Below, piece by piece: positions 1 through 6,888 of a stretch of DNA of 20,214 bases. The notes under the pieces were generated by a model. The model ran no database searches, was not told where the DNA came from, and was given only the letters and a program-made list of their open reading frames with translations. Positions within the stretch are counted from its first letter, which is position 1. Each line of letters starts with the position of its first letter. The position numbers and the translations under genes were made by a program. This stretch comes from FEN-680 sp036845225 (GTDB lineage: Bacteria; Actinomycetota; Geothermincolia; Fen-727; Anoxymicrobiaceae): contig DAIUEJ010000045.1 in assembly GCA_036845225.1 (NCBI GenBank), forward strand, positions 1 through 20,214, read 5' to 3'.

Positions 1-1406
1 GGGAACGGCTTCTTGATCACGAACATGCCCTTCTCGCCGGGCCCGCAGACCTTGCCCGTGTTCACGTCCACGATATCGACAAGCACACCCGGAACGGCCA
101 GCGTCGACGAGCCGGGCTTGATGGGGTACATGCCCAGCCCGTACGGGTTGCCGATGACGGGGCCGGACGTCTCAGTCTGCCACATGTGGTCGATGACCGG
201 GATCGTGTCGGAGAAGACCTCCTCCTGGAGCCACTCCCAGGCAGCCGGGTTGAGCACCTCGCCCGCGCAGAAGACCCTCTCGATGGAGCTAAGGTCGTGG
301 CCACGGAGCTTGTCGATTCCCATTTTCATGAGGGCCCTGACCCCCGTCGGGGATATCCACAGCGCGCTGACTTTGTTGCGCTCGATGACGTCCCAGAGCA
401 TGTCGTCCCGGGGGTAGTCAGGCGTGCCCTCGTAGAGCACGGTGGTGCAGCCGGAGATGAGCGGCCCGTAGACGTTGTAGGAGTGGCCGACGATCCAGCC
501 GATGTCGGACGTCGCGAACCACACGTCCTCGGGGCGCATCTTGTAGATCCACTGGCCCATCGAATAGACGTACTGCTGGTATCCGCCGTGGACGTGCACG
601 GTCACCTTCGGCTTGGCGGTCGTACCCGAGGTGGGCAGGAGGAACAGCGGCTCGTTGGACTCCATTATCTCCACGTCGCCGCTCTGGCCCTCGCCGAGAG
701 CGAGGAACTCGTCCCAGGTGATGTCCCTGCCAGGCTCCATCGGGCGCTCTTCGGCGGCCTTGCGCAGGACCGCGACCTTCTTCACAAACCCTGTGGGAAG
801 GACCGCGATGGCATCGTCGACGACCTTCTTCAGTTCCACGGTGGAACCCCTGCGGTGGTTGACGTCCTGGCAGAGCACGTACTCGGCCCCCGAGAGCTCG
901 ATCCTGTCCGCGACCGCCTGGAAGGAGAACCCCGCGAAGACGACCACGTGGATCGCTCCGATGCGAGCGCATGCCAGCATCGCCGCCACCGACTCGACTC
1001 CCATCGGCATGTAGATGACCACCCTGTCGCCTTTGGCGATGCCCATGCCCCGGAGCGCGGCGGCGTATTTCTTGACGATGTCGAGCAGTTGAGCATAAGT
1101 GACGACCGAGACCTCGCAGGTCTCCGCTATCTCCGAGACGATCGCGGCGCGGCCGGCGCGCCCCTTGAGGACGTTGTAGTCCACGGCGCTGTAGCACGCG
1201 TTCGTCTTGCCGCCCACGAACCACCGGAAAGTCGGGTAGTCTGCCTCGAAGGCCTTCTTCCACGGCTCGAACCAGTAGATCTCGTCCATGGAATCGAGCG
1301 CGGCCTGCTCCCAGAACTTCTCGAAGTCGTCGTAGCCGGCCTGCAGGAAGCCGCGCACGTGGGGTGGGATCAGCCTGATCTTGTCGGCGCCCGTTTCAGT
1401 GCCCAT
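1..1406 (-). CDS. acsA: Acetyl-CoA synthetase (AMP-forming)-like, C-terminus beyond window
   Basis: Activates acetate (or a similar short acid) to acyl-CoA through an acyl-adenylate in the cytoplasm. The frame is open from the ATG at 1406 to the window edge, giving 468 residues of a family usually near 620-660, so the C-terminal lysine domain is missing. Seen: an N-terminal WFVGGK segment, VVFAGFS, a phosphate-binding loop TSGTTAKPK at residues 259-267, the SDIGWIVGHSYNVYGPL block, and WQTETSG near the cut end. These are acetyl-CoA synthetase signatures. The loop has Ala where TG-KPK normally has Gly, and PK is followed by VTV rather than GV, so substrate preference could differ (propionate or another acid). 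GGGAGG lies 7-8 bases before the ATG. It is divergent from the flippase gene. Family is near certain; exact substrate is inferred. Confidence 0.9.
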   Translation of the reverse strand, partial: MGTETGADKIRLIPPHVRGFLQAGYDDFEKFWEQAALDSMDEIYWFEPWKKAFEADYPTFRWFVGGKTNACYSAVDYNVLKGRAGRAAIVSEIAETCEVSVVTYAQLLDIVKKYAAALRGMGIAKGDRVVIYMPMGVESVAAMLACARIGAIHVVVFAGFSFQAVADRIELSGAEYVLCQDVNHRRGSTVELKKVVDDAIAVLPTGFVKKVAVLRKAAEERPMEPGRDITWDEFLALGEGQSGDVEIMESNEPLFLLPTSGTTAKPKVTVHVHGGYQQYVYSMGQWIYKMRPEDVWFATSDIGWIVGHSYNVYGPLISGCTTVLYEGTPDYPRDDMLWDVIERNKVSALWISPTGVRALMKMGIDKLRGHDLSSIERVFCAGEVLNPAAWEWLQEEVFSDTIPVIDHMWQTETSGPVIGNPYGLGMYPIKPGSSTLAVPGVLVDIVDVNTGKVCGPGEKGMFVIKKPF

Positions 1407-1631
1407 CAAAAGAACCTCCCTGTTGGACCTTGCGGTCGATGCGCGATGGCCTTACCGGCCGCCGCGTTTACCCGTCTGTCACACTCAACCGGCGGGGTCG
1501 CGGCCGTTTGTCTGCCGGCCGGACTCGCGCGGTGATGAAACAATACCGATGTCTGACGATGAAATCTACAGCCTTCTGTCGAAAATGAATTATAGTACCG
1601 TCAGCCCGGCTGACCCGAAAAGGAGCTGCGC
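1407..1631. promoter_or_regulatory. Divergent promoter region with near-palindromic -10 box and operator-like inverted repeat
   Basis: This 225-base gap separates the divergent synthetase and flippase genes. The AT island at 1590-1596 reads as TATAGT on the plus strand (1591-1596) and TATAAT on the minus strand (1595-1590), so it could serve either direction; no convincing -35 box is seen. Just downstream on the plus strand, 1600-1614 is an inverted repeat (GTCAG...CTGAC, 6-bp stem with a 3-base loop), which could be an operator or a 5'-leader hairpin. AGGAG at 1621-1625 is the ribosome site of the flippase GTG start. Confidence 0.4.
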
Positions 1632-2999
1632 GTGAACGACGAGCCTGCATCGTCTGGAGACAAAGTTACCATAACAGGCGGGATGAAAGAGCGAATAGCG
1701 ATCCTTCGCGAGAGCCTGATCGGGGCCTTCGGCCTCATGATGGTCGCGGTCACGCTGGCGGGCGCGCTCAACTACGTCTTCAGCATCATCATGACGCGGA
1801 TGCTCGGGGGGAGGGGCGAGTTCTCGTCGTTCAACTCCCTCAACTCCATCTTCCTGATCGTCACGATGGGAGCGCTTTCGGTCCAGACGGTCATCACGAA
1901 GTACGTGGCCCAGTTCGAGGTCACGGACGAGCGCGGCAAGGTGAAGCTCCTGCTGCGCAAGTTCTCCTGGTGGCTGCTGCTCTTCGGCGGGGCCATCATC
2001 CTGCTGAGCGTCGCGGTCGCCTGGCCGCTGGCGCACCTGCTCAAGCTGAGCTCACCCGCGCTGGTGATCATCCTGGGGAGCTCGGTCGCCATCACCATGT
2101 ACATCACCCTTCCCAACGGCCTGCTCCAGGGCGAACAGCGGTTCCTCGCGCTGGGCAGCGCGGCGATATCGATATCGACGCTCCGCATCGTCATCGGCGT
2201 CGTGCTGGTGGCACTGGGGCTCGGTGTCTATGGGGCGCTCGGCGCCGCAACGCTCGCCGGCATTGCGGTCGCGTCCGTGATCATCTTCTTCTACCGGGAC
2301 ATGTTCCGCGGCCCGGTGGAGCAGACCCCGGACTTCCACCCCGCCACCGCGCTCTGGGCGTTGATACCCGTGGCGGTCGCCGTCTTCCTGGTGATATTCA
2401 TGACCCAGATAGACGTCGTACTGGTGCGGGCGATGAAGGGCGCGTTGATCGCGGACCGCTATTCGTACGCGGCGCTGGCGGGCAAGGCCGTGCTGTTCTT
2501 CCCCGAGGGCGTGGCCCTGGTCATGTTCCCAAGGGTCAGCGCTCTTCGTGCCAGGGGAGAGCCGACCAGGCGCGTGCTGGTCTTGAGCGTCGCGGCGGCG
2601 GGGGCGCTGGTGGGGGCGGTCGTGATCTTCTACGCTCTCTTCCCGGGCTTCACCGCCTCGTTCTTCGCAGGCAAGAACGGCAAGTACATCGTGGGACTCA
2701 CGGGCCCGGCAGGCATCAACTTCGTGGTGCTGTTCGGCCTTGTCATGGCGATCTTCGCCCTGGTGAAGCTGCTCGCGTTCTACCACCTGGCCCTGGACCG
2801 CAAGTTCTTTATCGGCGTTTACGCGATCGGGGCGATCGCTGAGGTGGTGGGAATAATCCTCTTCCACCGTACACTTCCCCAGATATTGGTCGTTATGCTT
2901 ATCGTAGGGACTGCACTGCTCGTGGTCAGCCTTGCGCTCGCGCTCAAGGAGAAGCCGGGCGAAGGTTTCAGTGAAGAGCCCATTATGTCGATTACATAG
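1632..2999 (+). CDS. Polysaccharide flippase / MATE-like membrane transporter (Wzx-type)
   Basis: A 455-residue integral membrane protein with about twelve to fourteen hydrophobic segments spread over its length after a short polar N-terminus. The length and pattern, and the LLQGEQRF motif after the fourth or fifth helix, match the MOP-superfamily lipid-linked oligosaccharide flippases. Likely role: moving a lipid-linked glycan or related substrate across the cytoplasmic membrane; the substrate cannot be read from the sequence. The start is GTG at 1632 with AGGAG six bases upstream. There is no glycosyltransferase or other polysaccharide gene in the window, so it is not in a classic surface-glycan cluster. 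The HD-GYP gene follows after 31 bases and is probably co-transcribed. A MurJ-like or MATE drug exporter is the alternative. Confidence 0.8.
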   Translation: MNDEPASSGDKVTITGGMKERIAILRESLIGAFGLMMVAVTLAGALNYVFSIIMTRMLGGRGEFSSFNSLNSIFLIVTMGALSVQTVITKYVAQFEVTDERGKVKLLLRKFSWWLLLFGGAIILLSVAVAWPLAHLLKLSSPALVIILGSSVAITMYITLPNGLLQGEQRFLALGSAAISISTLRIVIGVVLVALGLGVYGALGAATLAGIAVASVIIFFYRDMFRGPVEQTPDFHPATALWALIPVAVAVFLVIFMTQIDVVLVRAMKGALIADRYSYAALAGKAVLFFPEGVALVMFPRVSALRARGEPTRRVLVLSVAAAGALVGAVVIFYALFPGFTASFFAGKNGKYIVGLTGPAGINFVVLFGLVMAIFALVKLLAFYHLALDRKFFIGVYAIGAIAEVVGIILFHRTLPQILVVMLIVGTALLVVSLALALKEKPGEGFSEEPIMSIT

Positions 3000-3030
3000 C
3001 GGTGTCTGATGACTGGGAGCTGGCGCGCTA

Positions 3031-3741
3031 ATGGCGGAAGACGAAATACACGAAGAAGCTGAGATTACCTTCATTGGTCCGCGCGCACAAGGGCGGAGGC
3101 GCAACGACACTGTCGTCATGGGCGCCGTCCAGCGGCGCCTCGAGGCGATGTATCCCTACCAGAAAGGCCACTGGCAGCGGGTGTCTTTCGAGGCTTCGGC
3201 GATGGGGGAGGAGCTGGAGCTGAGCCGGGAGGCGCTCGAGCAGCTCCGCATCTGCGCCTACCTCCAGGACATCGGGATGATTGACGAGTCGATACACGCG
3301 CTCGTCGCGGGCTGCACCGATTCCGGCGTCGATTACATGCAGAACGCTGACGTCCGCCGCGCCGTGGAGCGCCACCCGGTGCTCGGCGCCAGGAAGCTCG
3401 AGGAGCTCGGCTTCTCGAGGCCCATCGTACTGGCGGTCCGGCACCACCACGAATGGTACAACGGCTGGGGCTATCCGGACGGGCTTTCGGGCGTGGCGAT
3501 CCCATTGCTCGCGCGCATCCTCATGGTCTCCGACGCGTTCGTGTCCATCACCTCGGAGAGGCCGTTCCGCTCGGGCTGCACGCCCGCCGAGGCTCTCGAC
3601 GAGATCATCGGCTACGCCGGCGTCCAGTTCGACCCCTGGGTCGTCCCCGCGCTCGAGAAGATAGTCACCCAGAAAGCGCACGCGACCGAGTCCCTCATCG
3701 ACAAGACTCTCGACCTGGCTCTCGAAGAAGAGATCGAATAG
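3031..3741 (+). CDS. HD-GYP domain protein with altered HD motif
   Basis: 236 residues, essentially one HD-GYP domain without a receiver or sensor domain. The family hydrolyses cyclic di-GMP (some members act on cGAMP) using a bi- or trinuclear metal site. Seen: His in GHWQRV, Q79-D80 where HD is expected (LQDIG), His115 in RHP, HHHE at 138-141, and intact GYP at 147-149 followed by LARILMVSDAF and RPFR. The HD histidine is glutamine and the usual Lys of HDIGK is Met, so metal binding and catalysis may be lost or changed; it might act as a c-di-GMP sensor or protein-interaction module. GGGAG lies 11 bases before the ATG. It follows the flippase by 31 bases. The family call is firm; activity is uncertain. 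Confidence 0.88.
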   Translation: MAEDEIHEEAEITFIGPRAQGRRRNDTVVMGAVQRRLEAMYPYQKGHWQRVSFEASAMGEELELSREALEQLRICAYLQDIGMIDESIHALVAGCTDSGVDYMQNADVRRAVERHPVLGARKLEELGFSRPIVLAVRHHHEWYNGWGYPDGLSGVAIPLLARILMVSDAFVSITSERPFRSGCTPAEALDEIIGYAGVQFDPWVVPALEKIVTQKAHATESLIDKTLDLALEEEIE

Positions 3742-3789
3742 AGCTAAGGCAAGGTTACGTCGTTCGTTTTCCACTTTTCTTTACACTTC

Positions 3790-3826
3790 TTGCGTTGCCT
3801 GACGCGGTCTGACCCCGGTCGCGCAA
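3790..3826 (+). repeat. Possible degenerate copy of the CTGACCCC hairpin repeat
   Basis: TTGCG (3790-3794) and CGCAA (3822-3826) can pair, and the sequence between them carries GGTCTGACCCC, the same core as the hairpin downstream of pruA. The fit to the other copies is poor outside this core, so it may be only a relic. Confidence 0.35.
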
Positions 3827-3854
3827 TGGGTTATCATATTCGAGTTGCGCAAAC

Positions 3855-3883
3855 GCACCACCGGTGCCTGACCCCAGTGGTGC
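3855..3883 (+). repeat. Hairpin repeat with CTGACCCC loop, copy upstream of pruA
   Basis: GCACCAC (3855-3861) and GTGGTGC (3877-3883) form a perfect 7-bp stem around a 15-base loop ending in CTGACCCCA. After the stem comes ATTTTAG, then the pruA ribosome site. The copy at 5612-5641 shares TGACCCCAGTGG and the TTTAG tail, and the stem differs by a compensated change (GCACCAC/GTGGTGC versus GCGCCAC/GTGGCGC), so the structure is conserved. It may also form in the pruA leader RNA. Confidence 0.65.
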
Positions 3884-3902
3884 ATTTTAGAGGAGGCTGT
3901 AG

Positions 3903-5534
3903 ATGTTCAACGGAATATTCCATATCCCCAAGCCCGAGAACGAGCCCGTGCTCGGCTACGAGCCCGGAAGCAAAGAGCGGGCCGAGCTCAAGGCGACGCT
4001 CGAAGATATGCTCGCAAACCCGGTCGAGGTGCCGTGCATCATCGGCGGGCGCGAGGTGACGTGCGGGGAGCAGGTCCGCATGACCGCGCCGCACAACCAC
4101 GGGCAGTACCTGGGCATGTATCACAAGGCGGGCCCAAAGGAAGCCGACATGGCGATCGACGCCGCGAACGAAGCCAAGATCGCCTGGAGCGGGATGCAGT
4201 GGTCGTCGCGCGCAACAGTCCTCCTCAAGGCCGCGGGGCTCCTGGCGGGCAAGTACCGCCAGACCGTGAACGCCGCCACCATGCTGTGCATGAGCAAGAC
4301 CGCGCACCAGGCCGAGATCGACTCGGCGTGCGAGCTGATCGACTTCTGGCGCTTCAACCCGTACTTCATGACGGAGGTCTACGACGACCAGCCGATCTCG
4401 GTGAAGGGCGTGCTCAACTACATGGAGCACCGCCCGTTGGAGGGCTTCGTCTTCGCCATCACTCCGTTCAACTTCACGTCCATCGCCGGCAACCTGCCGA
4501 CGGCCCCGGCCCTGATGGGCAACGCGGTGGTGTGGAAGCCGGCGTCGTCCGCGGTCCTTCCGGCCTATTACGTGATGAAAGTCCTGAAGGAGGCCGGCAT
4601 GCCCGACGGCGTCATCAACATGGTGCCCGGCCCCGGCCCGGTGATCGGACCACCTGTCCTCAACCACCTCGACCTGGGAGGAGTCCACTTCACGGGCTCG
4701 ACTTACACGTTCTCGACGATATGGCTCGCCATCGGGTCGGACATCCGAAAATACTTCTCGTACCCGCGCATAGTCGGTGAGACCGGCGGCAAGGACTTCA
4801 TCTTCGCGCACGAGTCGGCGGAGGTTGACAGCCTGGTGACCGCTATCGTGCGCGGCGGCTTCGAGTACCAGGGGCAGAAGTGCTCGGCGCCCAGCCGGGT
4901 CTACGTACCTGACAGCCTCTGGCCGGCGGTGAAGGAGATGCTGGTGGACGAGATCGCCACCATCAAGGTCGGCGACCCGTGCGACTTCACCAACTACGTC
5001 AACGCGGTCATAGACGCCACCGCGTTCAAGAACATCACCGGCTACATCGAGTTCGCCAAGGAGGACCCGGACCACGAGATCCTGTGCGGTGGGACCTACG
5101 ACGACTCAGAGGGCTACTTCATCCAGCCGACCGTGATCCTGAGCAAGGACCCGCACTCCAAGTGCATGTGCGAGGAGATCTTCGGGCCGGTGGTGACGAT
5201 CTTCGTCTACCCGGCGAAGGAGTACGAGAAGACGCTCGAGCTGTGCAACACCTCGAGCCCGTACGCGCTGACCGGCGCCATCTTCGCGCAGGACCGCTTC
5301 GCCATCGTGAAGGCGGTGAAGGGGCTGCGCGGCGCGGCCGGCAACTTCTACATCAACGACAAGCCTACGGGAGCCGTGGTCGGGCAGCAGCCTTTCGGCG
5401 GTTCTCGCGCATCCGGGACGAACGACAAGGCGGGGAGCTGGATCAACCTCGAGCGGTGGGTGTCGCCACGCGCCATCAAGGAGACTTTCCTCCCGCCGAA
5501 GGACTACCGCTACCCGTACATGTCGGAGAAGTAA
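3903..5534 (+). CDS. pruA: L-glutamate gamma-semialdehyde (1-pyrroline-5-carboxylate) dehydrogenase
   Basis: Oxidises glutamate semialdehyde (from P5C) to glutamate with NAD+, the second step of proline degradation. At 543 residues it has the length of the stand-alone mitochondrial-type (ALDH4A1-like) enzymes rather than the bifunctional PutA. Seen: ITPFNF and VVWKPA in the cofactor region, general-base Glu293 in VGETGGKDF, nucleophile Cys327 in GQKCSAPSR, EEIFGPVVTIFVYP, and a C-terminal FGGSRASGTNDKAG block typical of P5C dehydrogenases. The ATG at 3903 follows GAGGAGG at a good distance. No proline dehydrogenase gene lies in the window, so the partner must be elsewhere, or the enzyme serves arginine/ornithine breakdown. 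The gene is bracketed by two related hairpin repeats. Confidence 0.95.
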   Translation: MFNGIFHIPKPENEPVLGYEPGSKERAELKATLEDMLANPVEVPCIIGGREVTCGEQVRMTAPHNHGQYLGMYHKAGPKEADMAIDAANEAKIAWSGMQWSSRATVLLKAAGLLAGKYRQTVNAATMLCMSKTAHQAEIDSACELIDFWRFNPYFMTEVYDDQPISVKGVLNYMEHRPLEGFVFAITPFNFTSIAGNLPTAPALMGNAVVWKPASSAVLPAYYVMKVLKEAGMPDGVINMVPGPGPVIGPPVLNHLDLGGVHFTGSTYTFSTIWLAIGSDIRKYFSYPRIVGETGGKDFIFAHESAEVDSLVTAIVRGGFEYQGQKCSAPSRVYVPDSLWPAVKEMLVDEIATIKVGDPCDFTNYVNAVIDATAFKNITGYIEFAKEDPDHEILCGGTYDDSEGYFIQPTVILSKDPHSKCMCEEIFGPVVTIFVYPAKEYEKTLELCNTSSPYALTGAIFAQDRFAIVKAVKGLRGAAGNFYINDKPTGAVVGQQPFGGSRASGTNDKAGSWINLERWVSPRAIKETFLPPKDYRYPYMSEK

Positions 5535-5536
5535 GC

Positions 5537-5558
5537 GTAGCGCCGGCGTCCCGCCGGC
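5537..5558 (+). repeat. REP-like element with GTAG head, copy 1
   Basis: A GTAG tetranucleotide is followed at once by a perfect 7-bp hairpin GCCGGCG-TCC-CGCCGGC (5542-5558). All 22 bases are identical to 17717-17738. A 5' GTAG followed by a palindrome is the described layout of REPs mobilised by RAYT (TnpA-REP) transposases. It begins three bases after the pruA stop codon and may also stabilise or end that transcript. Confidence 0.75.
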
Positions 5559-5579
5559 GACGCAAAGATCGTGAGGAAA

Positions 5580-5603
5580 GCCGCGCCGTTGGTCCGGCGC
5601 GGC
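5580..5603 (+). terminator. GC-rich hairpin between convergent genes
   Basis: GCCGCGCC (5580-5587) and GGCGCGGC (5596-5603) form a perfect 8-bp stem with an 8-base loop. No T-run follows directly, so it is not a classical intrinsic terminator. It is the middle one of three consecutive hairpins in the gap between pruA and the convergent minus-strand gene, and together they could stop transcription from both sides. Confidence 0.4.
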
Positions 5604-5611
5604 CAGGACAG

Positions 5612-5641
5612 TGCGCCACCGGGTCTGACCCCAGTGGCGCA
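5612..5641 (+). repeat. Hairpin repeat with CTGACCCC loop, copy downstream of pruA
   Basis: TGCGCCAC (5612-5619) and GTGGCGCA (5634-5641) form a perfect 8-bp stem around a 14-base loop ending in CTGACCCCA, followed by GTTTAGTTTA. It has the same orientation as the copy at 3855-3883, so pruA lies between direct copies. The T-rich tail could give it some terminator activity for pruA. It ends ten bases before the stop codon of the convergent gene. Confidence 0.65.
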
Positions 5642-5651
5642 GTTTAGTTTA

Positions 5652-6268
5652 TTAGAACTGCTGCTCGAGGACTATTGTGTATGTGCAGTTCACAGCGGTT
5701 GCGTGGAGGTAATAGCCGCCCGCCACGTACTCAGCAAGAACGTACTCGTGGTTGGCGATGGGGTCGTATATCGAGAGGCACTCGTGGCCGCTGGAATCGG
5801 GCTCGCCTTCCGGGTTGAAGTCGACTTTGAGGTAGTGGTCCCCGGGGCCGATCGGGCTGACGGTAACACGGGTGATGATCCTGCCGCCGGAAGCGATGTT
5901 GAACGTTGCCGAGTCCCGCGTCGCGGAGTCGGAGCTCGAGGCGGAAAGAGTTGTGAGCCATATCGGCATGACGACTGCCGTCGGGGTCGAAGACGCGGCC
6001 GGGCTCGTGCCGGGCGTCGTGTGGCTGCCGGCCGGAGGTGTCGAACCGCTGCTCGTGCTGGCGGCGCCCGCCGGGTGCGAGCCACCACTTGATGTGCCGC
6101 CTCCTGGAAGGGTCGTCATTGCAGTGGTCGGTGCAGTGACCTGCGCCCCGGTCTGGTTCTTCCCCCCGCGAAGAGGAGCGCGAGCCCCACAACGAGCCCG
6201 ATGATCAGCACCGCGCCGACGAGCGATATCACCAGCACCTTCCAGTCGGTCCCGCTTGAGTCTTTCAT
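5652..6268 (-). CDS. Membrane-anchored hypothetical protein, frame broken at a G6 tract
   Basis: No family recognised. From the ATG at 6268 (GGGAGG about nine bases upstream) the frame encodes a short polar start and one hydrophobic helix (about residues 10-35), then ends early at 6116. The frame that ends at 5652 carries the rest: a Ser/Thr/Pro/Gly-rich linker of about 60 residues and a beta-rich C-terminal domain of about 85 residues with two cysteines (HECLS and NCTYT). The two frames join smoothly if the G6 run at 6162-6167 had seven Gs, giving one protein of about 205 residues with an N-terminal anchor and a linker-borne extracytoplasmic domain. Either a base is missing from the sequence or the gene is really off, for example by slippage. 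Convergent with pruA and divergent from the lipoprotein gene. Confidence 0.7.
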
Positions 6269-6399
6269 CTTCCTTACCTCCCGCGTCTCGCGTCTTTGTG
6301 CGTCTTCACGGATACGGACGATGACGGCCGGAGAAACCTTACACCCGTGCAGATGTTTTCACTGTGAGCCCGTAGAATAGAGACTCAGGAGGATTGTCA

Positions 6400-6756
6400 G
6401 TGAAGAAAGCCCTGTTTGTACTATTAATCCTGGCGCTCGCCGCTGCCGCGCTCGGAGCCGGGTGCGGGGGCAGCGCCACTTCAACGCCCGCCGCCACCGC
6501 TCAGTTGGTGCTCGACCTCATGCAGGCCGGCAACCTGGCTCGGGCGAGCGAACACTTCGTGCAGCGCGACACCTTTCTCGCGCTGATTGACGCGATGCGG
6601 GGCAAAGGAAAAGCCACCGCAGGCTCAGTGCAGATGCGGGATCCGTCCAGCGCGACGGTAACCGTCCGCTTTGGTGACTCAGCCGGGGCGACCGGCCTGA
6701 CCTTCAATATGGTGAAGTCCCGGGGCGAGTGGAAGATCATCCAGGTCGTGCAGTAA
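6400..6756 (+). CDS. Small lipoprotein, possibly DUF4878/NTF2-like
   Basis: 118 residues. A Lys-Lys start and hydrophobic stretch lead to the lipobox LGAGC, so it should be lipid-anchored outside the cytoplasmic membrane. The mature part begins with a Ser/Thr/Ala-rich linker, then an alpha helix (VLDLMQAGNLARASEHF) and beta strands ending in GEWKIIQVV, a layout like the DUF4878 NTF2-fold lipoproteins; this match is by eye only. A TTG six bases earlier would start one base after AGGAGG, which is too close; the GTG at 6400 sits 7 bases behind AGGAGG and is preferred. It precedes the pilin gene by 132 bases and could act at the cell surface with it, though nothing proves this. Confidence 0.75.
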   Translation: MKKALFVLLILALAAAALGAGCGGSATSTPAATAQLVLDLMQAGNLARASEHFVQRDTFLALIDAMRGKGKATAGSVQMRDPSSATVTVRFGDSAGATGLTFNMVKSRGEWKIIQVVQ

Positions 6757-6793
6757 GCCGGGACTCCAGCGGTCCAACCTTGATAGCTCCTTA

Positions 6794-6813
6794 TGGTGAA
6801 TAAAAAATCACCA
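6794..6813 (+). terminator. AT-looped hairpin between lipoprotein and pilin genes
   Basis: TGGTGA (6794-6799) and TCACCA (6808-6813) form a 6-bp stem with an A-rich 8-base loop, followed by ATTCTATT. It is weak as a terminator and could instead be a leader structure of the pilin transcript. The local AT content is much higher than in the surroundings, as expected for a promoter region. Confidence 0.3.
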
Positions 6814-6888
6814 ATTCTATTGACTAATGTCCAGAGTATTAACCGCCGAAGGCACAAGTAGACAGAGTTCCTATGAGGGGGTCATACG

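Noticed and set aside
186..1535. Long plus-strand open frame of 449 codons opposite the synthetase.
   Set aside because: It is the mirror frame of a conserved gene in GC-rich DNA, rich in Arg/Asp/His/Val as expected for antisense shadows.
1549..1635. A 28-codon open frame starting at ATG 1549 whose stop overlaps the flippase GTG start (GTGA), like a coupled leader peptide.
   Set aside because: No ribosome site precedes it, the likely -10 box lies inside it, and the overlap can arise by chance.
3834..5075. Long minus-strand open frame opposite pruA.
   Set aside because: It is an antisense shadow of pruA with biased composition and no recognisable domain.
5550..5590. GACGCAAAG at 5559-5567 resembles a segment of the c-di-GMP-I riboswitch.
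   Set aside because: The rest of the consensus and the paired stems are missing, and the site lies after a stop codon between convergent genes.
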